From the NCBI RefSeq assembly GCF_026319365.1, contig NZ_JAPDMS010000001.1:1056456-1120455 (forward strand): 64,000 bases of DNA, written 5' to 3'. This DNA is from Methylophaga sp. OBS1. GTDB lineage: Bacteria > Pseudomonadota > Gammaproteobacteria > Nitrosococcales > Methylophagaceae. A program made the translations under genes and the position numbers. A model generated the notes under the pieces. That model searched no databases. It was not told where the DNA came from and saw only the letters and a list, made by a program, of their open reading frames with translations. Position 1 is the first letter of the stretch. Each line of letters opens with the position of its first letter. This document shows, piece after piece, positions 51,901-61,200 of the stretch.

Positions 51901-53022
51901 AGTCACAGAAAGCGAACCGTCAGGGCTTGTAACCAACGTCTGGTCGCCCGTTAACGGCCAGCTGAGATTTTGCCACGAAGCAGTCAGATCCGCTTCTGGC
52001 GACTCGCCGCTGATATTGACTTTACCGGCAAGCTTCAGCGTCTGAGCTTCACTAATGGCTGTGTTGAGGGCCAGTTGCCAGTTTTCCAGGTCATCGGAAT
52101 TAATATCGGCATTGACAGCAAGCGGCGGCAGCTCGGATTGTAATACACGGCCACTGATCTGGGCATCAACACGGTTCAGGCTGCCTTCGGCCCCGATATC
52201 AAGTGCTTCAAACCGGGTGGGCTGGTCGGGCATCACCGCCGCCAAATCAATCTCATCGGCTTTAGCTTCGAGCGTCCACTGCAAGTCATCGAGTACATCG
52301 GTTACCACCACCGTTTGCTGCGAAGCCAGCGGTTCGGAGACCTTCTGTTTCAGAATGAGCTTCTCGATATCACCGTTTATATTGCCATCCAGCTTTAAGG
52401 GCGCTTCAAACAACTGCTTCAATGTAACGTGATAGTCGATTGATGCCGGGTATGGCGACTGAAGTGCCAATTTACCATTCAGGCTGGTCTCCAGGTCGTC
52501 ACGCACGACTGATAATTCGTTGATGATCAGCTCGTTATCATTGAGTGCTGCATTGGTACTGAACGTGTTGATCAGAGGCGTTTCCTGACCTTGTTCATCG
52601 ATTAATGCAACATCTGTGAGATTGAAACTGGCTATTTTTATCTGCAGTGGTAACTGTAGCTCGGGCAGATTTAACGCCCCCTCTTCAGCCGTTGTCTCGC
52701 TGGCGACGGTATAGATATCAAGTTTATTGATGCTGAGCGTATCGATCTTGAGCGTGGCACTGAGAAGCGCGGCAGGCTGCCAGTCGAGGTCGACCTGTTC
52801 GATCTCTGCACCGCTACTGTCCTGAGGGCGATACTGAATCCCCCGTAGAGACAGATTACCCAGCACACGACCCTCAGCCTGGTTAATCTGTAACGCAGGG
52901 ACGAAACGTTCGCTGAGGCTGACCAGCGCATTCAGTCCGGACTGCGTTCCCAGCAACCAGGCGGATGAAAACAGTATCAGCAGCAGTAAAATAATGAAGG
53001 AATAAAGAAGCTTTTTACGCAT
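48979..53022 (-). CDS. tamB: Translocation and assembly module subunit TamB
   Basis: This 1347-residue AsmA-like bridge protein spans the periplasm and is anchored by an N-terminal helix (LLYSFIILLLLILFSSAWLL). The body is a very long row of beta strands typical of the lipid-conducting groove. The C-terminal DUF490 domain has DKVKLKAMGFQGRLTGSLRV, ANGEIMVKDGSYIAYGQTL, DDILSYLLLGKPLNQAS and LDEFSIEGD. TamB helps insert outer-membrane proteins with TamA and carries phospholipid to the outer membrane. tamA lies directly upstream; its stop abuts the tamB start. Confidence 0.95.
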   Translation of the reverse strand: MRKKLLYSFIILLLLILFSSAWLLGTQSGLNALVSLSERFVPALQINQAEGRVLGNLSLRGIQYRPQDSSGAEIEQVDLDWQPAALLSATLKIDTLSINKLDIYTVASETTAEEGALNLPELQLPLQIKIASFNLTDVALIDEQGQETPLINTFSTNAALNDNELIINELSVVRDDLETSLNGKLALQSPYPASIDYHVTLKQLFEAPLKLDGNINGDIEKLILKQKVSEPLASQQTVVVTDVLDDLQWTLEAKADEIDLAAVMPDQPTRFEALDIGAEGSLNRVDAQISGRVLQSELPPLAVNADINSDDLENWQLALNTAISEAQTLKLAGKVNISGESPEADLTASWQNLSWPLTGDQTLVTSPDGSLSVTGTMENYQAQLKSTLNWEQQPLHVSADSTGSLSQLQIESMQVEGFQGRLDATGMVNWQASPMQYQLDADWQNIVLPENLAQRVIKLEQGQIQLDGNPETLQLSTKADLLIDDIKASIQANGSGETSRGFDAAELMIQLAEGSMRYQGPLLWQGDTRVDGQLALNELNPGLLAADWPGSLSGDAAIRVSAPDTGIQVDAQDIAIDGELRDRPLKLNGAVSYSEQRINVSDLRLKSGQSSLAASGQLQQESLDFTWSLQSTDLQDFYPGVSGRLDADGTVSGTLEMPAAELRLNGKAIAYGEVQAGEVNGTATMTLAENADLNADIALQNLRLPQLTAESLNLNIEGKQQQHDIELTLVSQPLDLSMQASGGLDTEQVWQGQLQQLSFSNDKAGQWQLSEKGLMTLSAQKQTVPLHCWSSSTGEFCLEARHQDQQWQAAGHFADLPLSLFEAFVVEIEQLQGRLRGQFSLASDEQSVIIGEGEINLDDASLQMNQTALNQQKPVPLNNVSLRYQIDADKSTASFHLEPQLDGVSAVHAELETAGLSTLINHPEQAALDGNITTAVRDLSQLELSHPAFGDLKGQLDINLDISGTLAQPAIQGQACLQQGEVAIVDAGIVLEQIQASVKGNTDTVNFDFQARSGGGSLMGDGVFRLTDSSWELTTNIQGREFEAMNTPEALVIAEPELTVSVTPQKTLVTGKVHIPRAQIEPTQFNSTVSPSRDVVVVSDEEKIDESAAVTEIDITVSLGDKVKLKAMGFQGRLTGSLRVFGKTSDILLANGEIMVKDGSYIAYGQTLHVDDGSIRFAGGPIDNPELDIKAVRKGKDYQAGLRIQGTAASPQADLFSDPSMSQDDILSYLLLGKPLNQASATDAALLASAATGMGLQNGAMIGDEIASTFGLDEFSIEGDSAENAAVQVGKYLSPKLYLSYGIGVFESVSTVELRYQLSQIWSLKAESGTESGVDLLYTFERGGPED

Positions 53023-54771
53023 TTAGAGATCCGGGCCTATCACGATATGAAGTCCGATCGATTCATCCGTGTCTGACAGGGCTTTGGCAATATCAACCCG
53101 GATTAGTCCAACCGGCGAACGCCAGCGCACACCGACACCGACACTGTATTCAATCGGGTCACTGAAGCTGTTGTAGGCATTACCGAAGTCAGTAAAGACG
53201 GCGCCACCCCAATCACCCAGGAACATATTTTCATATTCCAGGCTGCCGACAGCCAGATAACGGCCGCCTTCGACTTCACCATCATCCCCTTCCGGTCCCA
53301 GCGACTGGTAGTCAAAACCGCGGATGCTGTTATCGCCACCGGCGAAGAAACGTAATGAGGTCGGTAGTTGTTCGAAATCATTGACCTCGGTCGCGCCGAT
53401 AGACGCCCGGGTAATGATACGGCTGCTTTCGCCAATGCTACGGATATATTTACCGCGTAATACGACCTGCCCGAAAGTCACATCTGACAGTAGCGCCTCT
53501 GACGCGCCAGACAGTGATAGTGTCAAGCGTCCGCCATGGCGGGTGTAGAGGGTATTATCAGCCCAGGTCCTGCTCCATGAAACGCCGGGGATGAGCAGCA
53601 AAGTTGATTCACTGTCATCAGACACATCAAAGTCTTCCTGCAACAGTTTCAGTGAGCCGGTTTCATCCCAGCCAAAGCGTTGTCGCTTGTAATAGCTCCC
53701 GACCGCAAATGATTGACTCTCACTGGTATCGGTATCCTGCTGTTTATATTCTGTGTTGAAACCGACGGTATTAATAGTCTCGCTCCAGAACGGCATGATG
53801 TAATCAGCAGACAGACTATTGGCAACCTGCGACAGTCTGGCATCAGCTGTCAGACGGTGACCACGATCATTGATGTAGCGATTCTCCCAGCCCAATGCGA
53901 GTCTCGCACCGGTGTCGGTGCCATAGCCGAGGCCGGCAGTGTATAGATGTTTGGGTTTCTCGTTCAGACTGACTGTAAGCGGCACCTCGCCGTTCTCTCG
54001 TTGTTCGCGCTCTGCACGGACCGATACCGAGTCAAAATACCCGCTGTTGCTCAGATTATTCCGCATTGAAAGCACTTGAGCATCGGTATAGGCATCTCCC
54101 GGCGCTATCGGCTGCAATTTCAGCAGCAGTCTTTCACCGATCACCGTATCCGGATAATTAATCTGACCGAAATGGTAGCGCTCACCGGAATCGTAATATA
54201 AATAAACATTTGCCAGATATTTATCAGGATAGACTTTAACTTCTGCCCGCGTCATTTCTCCATCAAAATAACCCCGGCTGGCGGCGAGGCGCAGGATCGA
54301 TTTTTTAGCACTCTCGTATTGCTGATGATTGAGTTGCTGACCGGACTCCAGAGCAAAATCTTCAATTAGTTTTTCAAATTCGGGATCGGTCTCCGCCTCA
54401 CCGCGGATCTGCAGATCCACTTTTTCCAGTGTGACGGCCTGGCCCAGCTCAATCTGGTAAGTGGCTTTCCAGCCTGAATCAAGCTCGCTTAGTTCACCCT
54501 CAATGCTGGGCGAATAGTAGCCATAAACGGTCAGCATCTGCTGAAGAGACTCCAAACCGCTTTGATATAGCTTTTCCACATAACGCGGATTCAGCCGCTC
54601 GCTGTTCTTCTGCTGTTCTATAGTGAGACCGTTTTTTAACGTTTGGGTCAGCTCTGGATCAACACCATTAAGCTCAACATTGATCCGACTGTGCTCTTCT
54701 GCACGCAAAGGCAGACTGAGCATCACTAAGACAATAAAAATGGTACGAAAAACGACTGGCGTTATCGACAA
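53023..54771 (-). CDS. tamA: Autotransporter assembly factor TamA
   Basis: This 582-residue Omp85-family outer-membrane protein has a signal peptide (VFRTIFIVLVMLSLPLRA), three POTRA domains (about 30-265) and a 16-strand barrel. The Omp85 L6 loop signature is DNSIRGFDYQSLGPE, and the barrel ends in GLHIVIGPDL. The start appears to be TTG at 54769-54771, because no ATG precedes the signal sequence; a ribosome site is not obvious. It forms the module with TamB just downstream. Confidence 0.93.
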   Translation of the reverse strand: MSITPVVFRTIFIVLVMLSLPLRAEEHSRINVELNGVDPELTQTLKNGLTIEQQKNSERLNPRYVEKLYQSGLESLQQMLTVYGYYSPSIEGELSELDSGWKATYQIELGQAVTLEKVDLQIRGEAETDPEFEKLIEDFALESGQQLNHQQYESAKKSILRLAASRGYFDGEMTRAEVKVYPDKYLANVYLYYDSGERYHFGQINYPDTVIGERLLLKLQPIAPGDAYTDAQVLSMRNNLSNSGYFDSVSVRAEREQRENGEVPLTVSLNEKPKHLYTAGLGYGTDTGARLALGWENRYINDRGHRLTADARLSQVANSLSADYIMPFWSETINTVGFNTEYKQQDTDTSESQSFAVGSYYKRQRFGWDETGSLKLLQEDFDVSDDSESTLLLIPGVSWSRTWADNTLYTRHGGRLTLSLSGASEALLSDVTFGQVVLRGKYIRSIGESSRIITRASIGATEVNDFEQLPTSLRFFAGGDNSIRGFDYQSLGPEGDDGEVEGGRYLAVGSLEYENMFLGDWGGAVFTDFGNAYNSFSDPIEYSVGVGVRWRSPVGLIRVDIAKALSDTDESIGLHIVIGPDL

Positions 54772-54858
54772 AACTCAAACCCATGAAAAGTGCTAAGAGA
54801 ATCACATTATGACAGCCAAGTAGGCGGTTGCCATAATTCTATGGATAGGCCCTCGGCC

Positions 54859-55776
54859 TTATTCGTTGCCTGATAGCAGCCGATACTGACTGGGTGAACA
54901 GCCAAAGAAACGGGTAAAGCGACGACTGAAGTGACTTAAATCGTTGAAACCAAAGCTGTAACAGGCATCAGTGACACTTTTACCGGCGCGTATGGCCTCT
55001 GCCGCCGATTTCAATCGCAGTTGTTGCTGAAATTCGCCCGGGGTACAGCCCAGCTGTTTTTTGAACTCAACATAGAGTCGGCTGCGGCTCATACAGGCGC
55101 GACGACAAAGCTGATCGACATCCAGCGGCGTAGTCAGATTCTGTTCCAAATAGTGAATCGCGGCAGTGACGCCGGTGGCATCGGGATCCTGCTGACAATA
55201 GCTCAACAATACTTCACGACCCTGTTCCCTGAGCAAACGGATAACCAGCTCAGTGACGCCCAAATCGAGCATGATCTCCTTATCTGGATTATTCTGGGTA
55301 TATAGGGACACCATTTTCTCCAGTAACTGCTGAGTATCGGTGGTGTGATGGGTGTGAATAATTTTGGGTTGGTACTCCCAACTGTGGTCAACCACTTCCA
55401 GTCGGGTCAGATCGCGCATTCGTTCTGAAATGTCGCTGATGCGATCTTTTGATATTTCTATTGTCAAACAGGTTGTGGGTGCTTCCTCTTTGGCGTCAGG
55501 GAAATCAATTTCCACATAATCGCCGGGCGGCATCACATAGGATTCATGCGGGAGAAACAGCTCGCCATCCTGATGACGCAGATCATGCATGACTTTACGG
55601 CCACTGACCATGCCACAGAACAGTAATTGCTCAGCCGCAAGGCCGACACCAGTGGCAGCACGATAGGTATCGTAAATGCTCAACGCTGAGTCAGGACCTG
55701 CAAACTGCAATTTGTTTTCGATCAGTAATTGTCGTTTTTCACGCCGTTTTGACAGCGAGAGTTTCTCAATCTGCAT
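54859..55776 (-). CDS. AraC family transcriptional regulator
   Basis: This 305-residue regulator has an N-terminal effector or dimerisation part (about 1-190; LSIYDTYRAATGVGLAAEQL, HDLRHQDGELFLPHESYVMP) and a C-terminal double helix-turn-helix: LDVDQLCRRACMSRSRLYVE and SVTDACYSFGFNDLSHFSRR, followed by FFGCSPSQYR. It is divergent from the aldehyde dehydrogenase, and two direct repeats 21 bases apart lie between them, so it is the likely activator of that gene. The inducer, perhaps an aldehyde or alcohol, is unknown. Confidence 0.88.
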   Translation of the reverse strand: MQIEKLSLSKRREKRQLLIENKLQFAGPDSALSIYDTYRAATGVGLAAEQLLFCGMVSGRKVMHDLRHQDGELFLPHESYVMPPGDYVEIDFPDAKEEAPTTCLTIEISKDRISDISERMRDLTRLEVVDHSWEYQPKIIHTHHTTDTQQLLEKMVSLYTQNNPDKEIMLDLGVTELVIRLLREQGREVLLSYCQQDPDATGVTAAIHYLEQNLTTPLDVDQLCRRACMSRSRLYVEFKKQLGCTPGEFQQQLRLKSAAEAIRAGKSVTDACYSFGFNDLSHFSRRFTRFFGCSPSQYRLLSGNE

Positions 55777-55829
55777 CGTGAGTTCTTTAATACGTTTGTC
55801 ACAAAATTTTGGAACTGTTCTGGACTATA

Positions 55830-55864
55830 AGTCAAGTGATTGGGAATTACAGTCAAGCGTATTG
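55830..55864 (+). promoter_or_regulatory. AraC-type direct repeats before the aldehyde dehydrogenase
   Basis: AGTCAAGTGATTG (55830) and AGTCAAGCGTATTG (55851) are direct repeats 21 bases apart, two helical turns. A -10 hexamer TATATT is at 55898-55903 with no good -35, as expected for an activator-dependent promoter. Confidence 0.65.
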
Positions 55865-55942
55865 ATAAGGGTGGGATTTATCCTGCATCATCACTCTTAT
55901 ATTAATTATTAGATCATTAGCACACACAGAGAGAGAAAAACC

Positions 55943-57463
55943 ATGATTTACGCTAAACCAGGAACTGAAGGTTCCGTTGTCAACTTCGACAAACGCTATG
56001 ATAACTTTATCGGTGGCAAATGGGTGGCCCCGGTCAAAGGCCAGTATTTTGATAACGTCACCCCCGTTACCGGTGAAGTCTTCTGTGAAGTTGCCGAATC
56101 AACTGAGGAAGATATCAACCTGGCGCTCGACGCTGCCCATGCGGCAAAAGATGCCTGGGGTAAAGCCTCCGTTACTACCCGATCCAACGTTCTGCTGAAA
56201 ATCGCTGATCGCATTGAAGAAAACCTGGAAATGCTGGCCGTGGCAGAAACCTGGGATAACGGCAAAGCCGTTCGTGAAACCCTGAACGCCGACGTACCGC
56301 TGGCGGCGGATCACTTCCGTTATTTCGCCGGTTGTATCCGTGCGCAGGAAGGCACCATGGGTGAAATCGACGAAAACACTGTCGCCTATCATTTCCATGA
56401 GCCACTGGGTGTTGTGGGCCAGATCATTCCCTGGAACTTCCCGCTGCTGATGGCAGCCTGGAAAATTGCACCTGCACTGGCTGCCGGTAACTGCATCGTG
56501 ATGAAACCAGCTGAATCGACCCCGGTGTCGATTCTGAAACTGATGGAAGTCATTGGTGATCTGCTGCCACCGGGTGTACTGAATATCGTCAATGGTATGG
56601 GCCGTGTTGCCGGTGAAGCCCTGGCTTCCAGCAAGCGTATTGCCAAAATTGCCTTTACCGGCTCGACGCCTGTCGGCTCGCACATCATGTCCCGCGCCGC
56701 GGAAAACATTATTCCATCGACTACAGAGCTGGGCGGTAAATCGCCGAACATCTTCTTCGAAGACATCATGCAGCAGGAAGAAGACTTCATTAACAAAGCG
56801 GCTGAAGGTATGGTTCTGGCCTTCTTCAACCAGGGTGAAGTCTGCACCTGTCCGTCACGCGCGCTGATTCAGGAAAGCATTTACGATCAGTTCATCGCCA
56901 AGGTCATTGAACGCGCCAAAATGATTAAGCGTGGTAATCCACTGGATACCGACGTTCAGGTGGGTGCTCAGGCCTCACAAATGCAGTTCGACAAGATTAT
57001 GGAATATGTCGACATTGGTAAAAAAGAGGGTGCTGAAGTTCTGATGGGTGGCGAAGTTGAACAGCTGGGCGCTGAATTCGACAGCGGTTATTACATCCAG
57101 CCGACCCTGATGAAAGGCCACAATAAAATGCGGATCTTCCAGGAAGAAATCTTTGGCCCGGTGGTGTCAGTCACTACCTTTAAAGATGAAGCTGAAGCGC
57201 TGGAAATCGCCAACGATACCGAGTTCGGTCTGGGCGCCGGTGTCTGGACCCGTGATATGAACCTGGCTTACCGCATGGGCCGAGGCATTCAGGCCGGTCG
57301 TGTCTGGACCAACTGCTATCATGCCTACCCTGCTCACGCTGCCTTTGGCGGTTACAAGAAGTCAGGTGTCGGTCGTGAAACCCACAAAATGGTGCTTGAG
57401 CACTATCAGCAAACCAAAAACCTGCTGGTCAGCTACAGCACCAGCCCGCTCGGCTTCTTCTAG
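55943..57463 (+). CDS. Acetaldehyde-type aldehyde dehydrogenase (ExaC/AldB-like)
   Basis: This 506-residue NAD-dependent enzyme has all aldehyde dehydrogenase landmarks: [32 protein letters not shown] for the cofactor, [12 protein letters not shown], the base in [16 protein letters not shown] and the nucleophile Cys301 in [11 protein letters not shown]. The N-terminus ([20 protein letters not shown]) and tail resemble the ExaC/AldB group, which oxidises acetaldehyde and related aldehydes, but other aldehydes are possible. Divergent AraC gene and direct repeats indicate inducible control. acs lies downstream, which would take acetate onwards. Confidence 0.9.
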   Translation: MIYAKPGTEGSVVNFDKRYDNFIGGKWVAPVKGQYFDNVTPVTGEVFCEVAESTEEDINLALDAAHAAKDAWGKASVTTRSNVLLKIADRIEENLEMLAVAETWDNGKAVRETLNADVPLAADHFRYFAGCIRAQEGTMGEIDENTVAYHFHEPLGVVGQIIPWNFPLLMAAWKIAPALAAGNCIVMKPAESTPVSILKLMEVIGDLLPPGVLNIVNGMGRVAGEALASSKRIAKIAFTGSTPVGSHIMSRAAENIIPSTTELGGKSPNIFFEDIMQQEEDFINKAAEGMVLAFFNQGEVCTCPSRALIQESIYDQFIAKVIERAKMIKRGNPLDTDVQVGAQASQMQFDKIMEYVDIGKKEGAEVLMGGEVEQLGAEFDSGYYIQPTLMKGHNKMRIFQEEIFGPVVSVTTFKDEAEALEIANDTEFGLGAGVWTRDMNLAYRMGRGIQAGRVWTNCYHAYPAHAAFGGYKKSGVGRETHKMVLEHYQQTKNLLVSYSTSPLGFF

Positions 57464-57477
57464 AATCCGTTTTAGTC

Positions 57478-57516
57478 AAAACTCTCCCCTAAGCCCTGCT
57501 TTCGGGAGAGTTTTTT
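57478..57516 (+). terminator. Terminator of the aldehyde dehydrogenase gene
   Basis: AAACTCTCCC pairs with GGGAGAGTTT around a 14-16-base loop and ends in a run of six T residues. It separates the gene from acs. Confidence 0.8.
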
Positions 57517-57593
57517 ATGTCTGCTTAACAGGCATTCTGTTCAGGGGTAAAGTGTTACTCTGACCTTAAGAACAATCGTAAAGGTGTCGTTAT

Positions 57594-59558
57594 ATGGCTC
57601 AAGAAAATATTGAATCCAACCTGCATGAAGATCGTCGGTTTCCACCAAGCGAGGCTTTCGTCAAAAGTGCCGCGCTGCATGCTGATGACCTGGAAGCGCT
57701 TTACGCCAAAGCCAAAAAAGATCATGAAGGCTTCTGGGCTGATCTGGCGCGTGATCTGATCGACTGGAAGCAGCCGTTCACAACAACGCTGGACAGCAGC
57801 AACGCGCCACATTACCGCTGGTTTCCGGATGGCAAACTGAATGTGTCCTACAACTGCCTGGATCGCCAACTGGAAAAAAATGCAGATAAAACGGCCATCA
57901 TATTCGAAGGTGAAAAAGGTGATGTTGACCATGTCAGCTATCGCGACTTGCACAAGAAGGTATGCGTCTTTGCTAACGCGCTGAAAGCACAGGGTGTTAA
58001 CAAAGGGGATCGGGTCATCATTTACATGCCGATGATTACCGAGGCGGTTATCGCGATGCAGGCCTGCGCCCGCATCGGTGCGATTCACTCGGTGGTTTTT
58101 GGTGGTTTCTCGGCCTCCTCGCTGAAAGACCGGATTGAGGATACCGGTGCCAAAGTGGTTGTCACCGCCGATGGTGGTCATCGTGGCGGTAAAATAGTCC
58201 CTCTCAAACAAACGACGGATCAGGCGCTTGAAAACGGCTGCGACAGCGTTGAAACCGTGATTGTTTATCAACGCTGCAACCAGGGCGTGGAAATGAAAGA
58301 CGGCCGTGATATCTGGTGGCATGATGCCACCCAAGGCCAGTCTGAAGACTGCGAACCGGAGTGGATGGACGCTGCCGATCCATTGTTCCTACTCTATACC
58401 TCCGGCTCTACCGGCAAACCGAAAGGCATCCAGCACGGCTGTGCCGGTTATCTGCTCAACGCCATTACAACCATGCGCTGGGTGTTTGATATCCAGGACT
58501 CTGATGTGTTCTGGTGTACGGCCGATGTCGGCTGGATCACCGGTCACACTTATGTCGCCTATGGCCCGCTGGCCACCGGTGCAACTCAGGTCATTTATGA
58601 AGGTGTGCCTACCGTGCCGGATGCCGGTCGCTTCTGGGATGTCTGTGCCCGTCATGGCGTCACCATTTTCTACACTGCACCGACCGCGATTCGCGCGCTG
58701 ATGAAAGTCGGTGATGAACTGCCTAACAGCTATGACCTGTCCAAGCTGCGTCTGCTGGGTACCGTTGGTGAGCCGATTAATCCGGAAGCCTGGATGTGGT
58801 ATTTCAACGTCATTGGTCAGGGCCGCTGCCCGATTGTGGATACCTGGTGGCAGACTGAAACCGGGGCACATATGATTGCACCGGTGCCTGGTGTCACCCA
58901 TGCCAAGCCCGGTTCCTGTACCCGCGCCCTGCCTGGTATTGATGCGGCTATCGTTAATGATGATGGTGAAGAAATCACCAAGGCCAATCAGGGTGGTTAT
59001 CTGGTCATTCGTAAACCCTGGCCCTCAATGATCCAGACTATCTGGGGCGATGATCAACGCTATAAAGACACCTACTGGCCGTATTTTGGCGGTAAATATT
59101 ATCTGGCTGGTGACAGCGCCCGTCGTGATGAAGATGGTTTCTTCTGGATCATGGGTCGGATTGATGACGTGCTGAATGTCTCTGGTCACCGCCTTGGTAC
59201 CATGGAAATCGAATCTGCGCTGGTCGCCCATGAACTGGTGGCAGAAGCGGCTGTGGTCGGTCGTCCGCATGATGTTAAGGGTGAAGCGGTGTTCGCCTAT
59301 GTCGTACTCAAAGGCACCCGTCCTGAAGGTGGTGTTGATGAGAAATTGACCCAGGAGCTACGAAACTGGGTGGGTGAACAGATCGGCCCTATCGCCAAAC
59401 CGGATGACATTCGTTACTCGGATAATCTGCCCAAAACCCGTTCGGGCAAGATTATGCGCCGTCTGCTTCGCGCCATTGCCAAAGGAGAGGAAATCACGCA
59501 GGATACATCGACGCTGGAAAATGAATCGATATTACTGCAACTCCAAGGTAAGGCTTAA
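57594..59558 (+). CDS. acs: Acetyl-CoA synthetase
   Basis: This 654-residue AMP-forming enzyme makes acetyl-CoA from acetate, ATP and CoA. Core motifs are [16 protein letters not shown] (phosphate loop), [28 protein letters not shown], and [20 protein letters not shown] with [20 protein letters not shown]. The regulated Lys619 is in [13 protein letters not shown], so acetylation control by a Pat-type enzyme is possible. Length is normal. The hslR gene starts at its stop (TAATG, 1-base overlap). The preceding aldehyde dehydrogenase could feed it with acetate. Confidence 0.96.
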   Translation: MAQENIESNLHEDRRFPPSEAFVKSAALHADDLEALYAKAKKDHEGFWADLARDLIDWKQPFTTTLDSSNAPHYRWFPDGKLNVSYNCLDRQLEKNADKTAIIFEGEKGDVDHVSYRDLHKKVCVFANALKAQGVNKGDRVIIYMPMITEAVIAMQACARIGAIHSVVFGGFSASSLKDRIEDTGAKVVVTADGGHRGGKIVPLKQTTDQALENGCDSVETVIVYQRCNQGVEMKDGRDIWWHDATQGQSEDCEPEWMDAADPLFLLYTSGSTGKPKGIQHGCAGYLLNAITTMRWVFDIQDSDVFWCTADVGWITGHTYVAYGPLATGATQVIYEGVPTVPDAGRFWDVCARHGVTIFYTAPTAIRALMKVGDELPNSYDLSKLRLLGTVGEPINPEAWMWYFNVIGQGRCPIVDTWWQTETGAHMIAPVPGVTHAKPGSCTRALPGIDAAIVNDDGEEITKANQGGYLVIRKPWPSMIQTIWGDDQRYKDTYWPYFGGKYYLAGDSARRDEDGFFWIMGRIDDVLNVSGHRLGTMEIESALVAHELVAEAAVVGRPHDVKGEAVFAYVVLKGTRPEGGVDEKLTQELRNWVGEQIGPIAKPDDIRYSDNLPKTRSGKIMRRLLRAIAKGEEITQDTSTLENESILLQLQGKA

Positions 59559-59959
59559 TGGCGGATCAGAACGACCGATCTGAATCACAACGTTTAGACA
59601 AATGGTTATGGGCTGCGCGGTTTTACAAAACCCGCAGCCTCGCCGTTGAAGCCATCAGCGGCGGTAAAGTGCACCTTAATGGTCAGCGGGTCAAACCCAG
59701 CCGCACAGTGCGGGTGGATGACAAGCTGACCATCTCCAAACCACCCTACGAATTCGACATTATCGTTCAGGGGCTCAACCTGCAACGACGGCCTGCGACA
59801 GAAGCGCAGGCACTCTATCAGGAAACCGAAGACAGTCGCGAGAAACGCGAGCTACTTCGTGAGCAGATCAAAAACGAGCCGCTTGGCTTCCGTCAGCAAA
59901 AAGGCCGCCCCAGCAAACGTGACCGCCGTAATATCATTCGCTTCACCCGTCAGGATTAA
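59558..59959 (+). CDS. hslR: Hsp15 family S4-domain RNA-binding protein
   Basis: This 133-residue protein has the S4 RNA-binding domain near its N-terminus (QRLDKWLWAARFYKTRSLAV, then EAISGGKVHLNGQRVKPSR) and a basic C-terminal part ending in RPSKRDRRNIIRFT. Hsp15 binds 50S subunits carrying stalled nascent chains after heat stress. Start codon overlaps the acs stop by one base, so translation is coupled although the functions are unrelated. A MazG gene follows two bases after its stop. Confidence 0.92.
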   Translation: MADQNDRSESQRLDKWLWAARFYKTRSLAVEAISGGKVHLNGQRVKPSRTVRVDDKLTISKPPYEFDIIVQGLNLQRRPATEAQALYQETEDSREKRELLREQIKNEPLGFRQQKGRPSKRDRRNIIRFTRQD

Positions 59960-59961
59960 AG

Positions 59962-60390
59962 ATGGCCAGCCAGGATTTTCTGCTCAATCAGCTTGATAAA
60001 CATCAGGATGCCCTGCGTTATGCAGTCGCGATGCAGAAAAAAGCCGCTGAAGTCGGTTTTGACTGGCCGGATATTCAGGGCGTTATTGCCAAAATTCATG
60101 AAGAACTGGATGAGCTGGGCCAAGAAATCGCTGATGATGCGGATACAAACCGCTTAAGCGATGAACTCGGTGATGTGCTGTTTGCCTGCTGCAATCTGGC
60201 CAGACACTTAGGCATAGACCCTGTGGATGCGCTGCAAGGCACCAATCAGAAGTTTTACCGGCGATTTAATTTTGTCGAAACCAGCGTCACGGCAGCCAAT
60301 AAAGGATTTGGCGATTTCAGCCTGGAAGAACTCGATGCCTTCTGGCATCAGGCCAAGCTGCTGGAAAAACTGGACAACAGTGAGATTTAG
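59962..60390 (+). CDS. mazG: MazG-type nucleotide pyrophosphohydrolase, single domain
   Basis: This 142-residue protein keeps the metal-binding helices of MazG: KIHEELDELGQEI (E-E-x-x-E) and RLSDELGDVLFACCNLARHL (E-x-x-D), the DALQGTNQKFYRRFNFVE segment and a C-terminal EELDAFWHQAKLLEKL. E. coli MazG has two such domains in 263 residues; here only the active C-terminal one is present, as in many bacteria. It hydrolyses noncanonical or all NTPs to NMP plus pyrophosphate. Its stop overlaps the convergent fdhD stop by four bases. Confidence 0.9.
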   Translation: MASQDFLLNQLDKHQDALRYAVAMQKKAAEVGFDWPDIQGVIAKIHEELDELGQEIADDADTNRLSDELGDVLFACCNLARHLGIDPVDALQGTNQKFYRRFNFVETSVTAANKGFGDFSLEELDAFWHQAKLLEKLDNSEI

Positions 60391-61187
60391 CTGACGGTTT
60401 CAGACTGACTGAAAGCTTCAATACCGTTATAGACCAGAAAGTGCTTACCCTTGGCACGAGCGACCATACCGATACCGATCTGCTGCGCCAGTTTCAGGCC
60501 CATCTCGGTCACGCCGGAGCGGGACAGTAACAATGGCACCTGCATCTGGGCGACTTTAATCACCATCTCCGATGTCAATCGGCCAGTGGTGTAAAACACC
60601 TTGTCATGACCTTTAATGCCGTTCAGCCACATCCAGCCGGAGATGGCATCCACCGCATTGTGCCTGCCGACATCCTCAACAAACATCAGAATATCAGTAC
60701 CATCACACAATGCGCAGCCATGCACCGCCCCTGCCTGCTTGTACATCTCGTTGTATTCAGTCAGCGCCTTGAGCGCCGCATAAATCGAGTCCGCGCTGAA
60801 TGACGGACAAGTCAGTTTTAGTTCTGACAACGAATCCATCACATGGCCAAACATGGTGCCCTGACCACAACCACTGGTTACCGTACGGCGAGAAGTTAAC
60901 GCCTCAATATTGTCTTTGGCAGTGCGTGTGGTGACCGCCACCGCCTCCACGTCCCAGTCCACCTGAATCGATTCGATATCATCCAGCTTGTCGACCAGCC
61001 CCTGATTTCGCAGATAGCCCAGTGTCAGCAGTTCCGGCTGGGCACCCAGGGTCATCAGAGTGACAATTTCAATGGTGTTGAGATAGATAGTCAGGGGACG
61101 TTCGCCGGTCAGCGATACTTCGCGGCTTTCACCGTTTTCATCGACCACGGTCGTAGTGTGTAGTCGGTGAATACCGGCATTACTCAT
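60387..61187 (-). CDS. fdhD: Formate dehydrogenase accessory sulfurtransferase FdhD/FdsC-like
   Basis: This 266-residue protein starts at ATG 61185-61187 (AGG six bases upstream); a GTG at 61217 is the alternative. FdhD passes sulfur from a cysteine desulfurase to the molybdenum cofactor of formate dehydrogenase. Conserved parts are TIYLNTIEIVTLMTLGAQPE, EDVGRHNAVDAISGWMW and VFYTTGRLTSEMVIKVAQM, RSGVTE. The sulfur-carrying loop reads TSGCGQG, keeping Cys107 but with Gly110 where E. coli has the second cysteine of C-x-x-C. moaA overlaps or abuts upstream. Confidence 0.93.
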   Translation of the reverse strand: MSNAGIHRLHTTTVVDENGESREVSLTGERPLTIYLNTIEIVTLMTLGAQPELLTLGYLRNQGLVDKLDDIESIQVDWDVEAVAVTTRTAKDNIEALTSRRTVTSGCGQGTMFGHVMDSLSELKLTCPSFSADSIYAALKALTEYNEMYKQAGAVHGCALCDGTDILMFVEDVGRHNAVDAISGWMWLNGIKGHDKVFYTTGRLTSEMVIKVAQMQVPLLLSRSGVTEMGLKLAQQIGIGMVARAKGKHFLVYNGIEAFSQSETVS

Positions 61188-61200
61188 TTTCGGCCTGTAA

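Noticed and set aside
57555..58334. 259-codon reverse frame opposite acs
   Set aside because: It lies fully antisense to a strongly conserved enzyme gene, has odd composition (many Asn, His, Phe) and no ribosome site.
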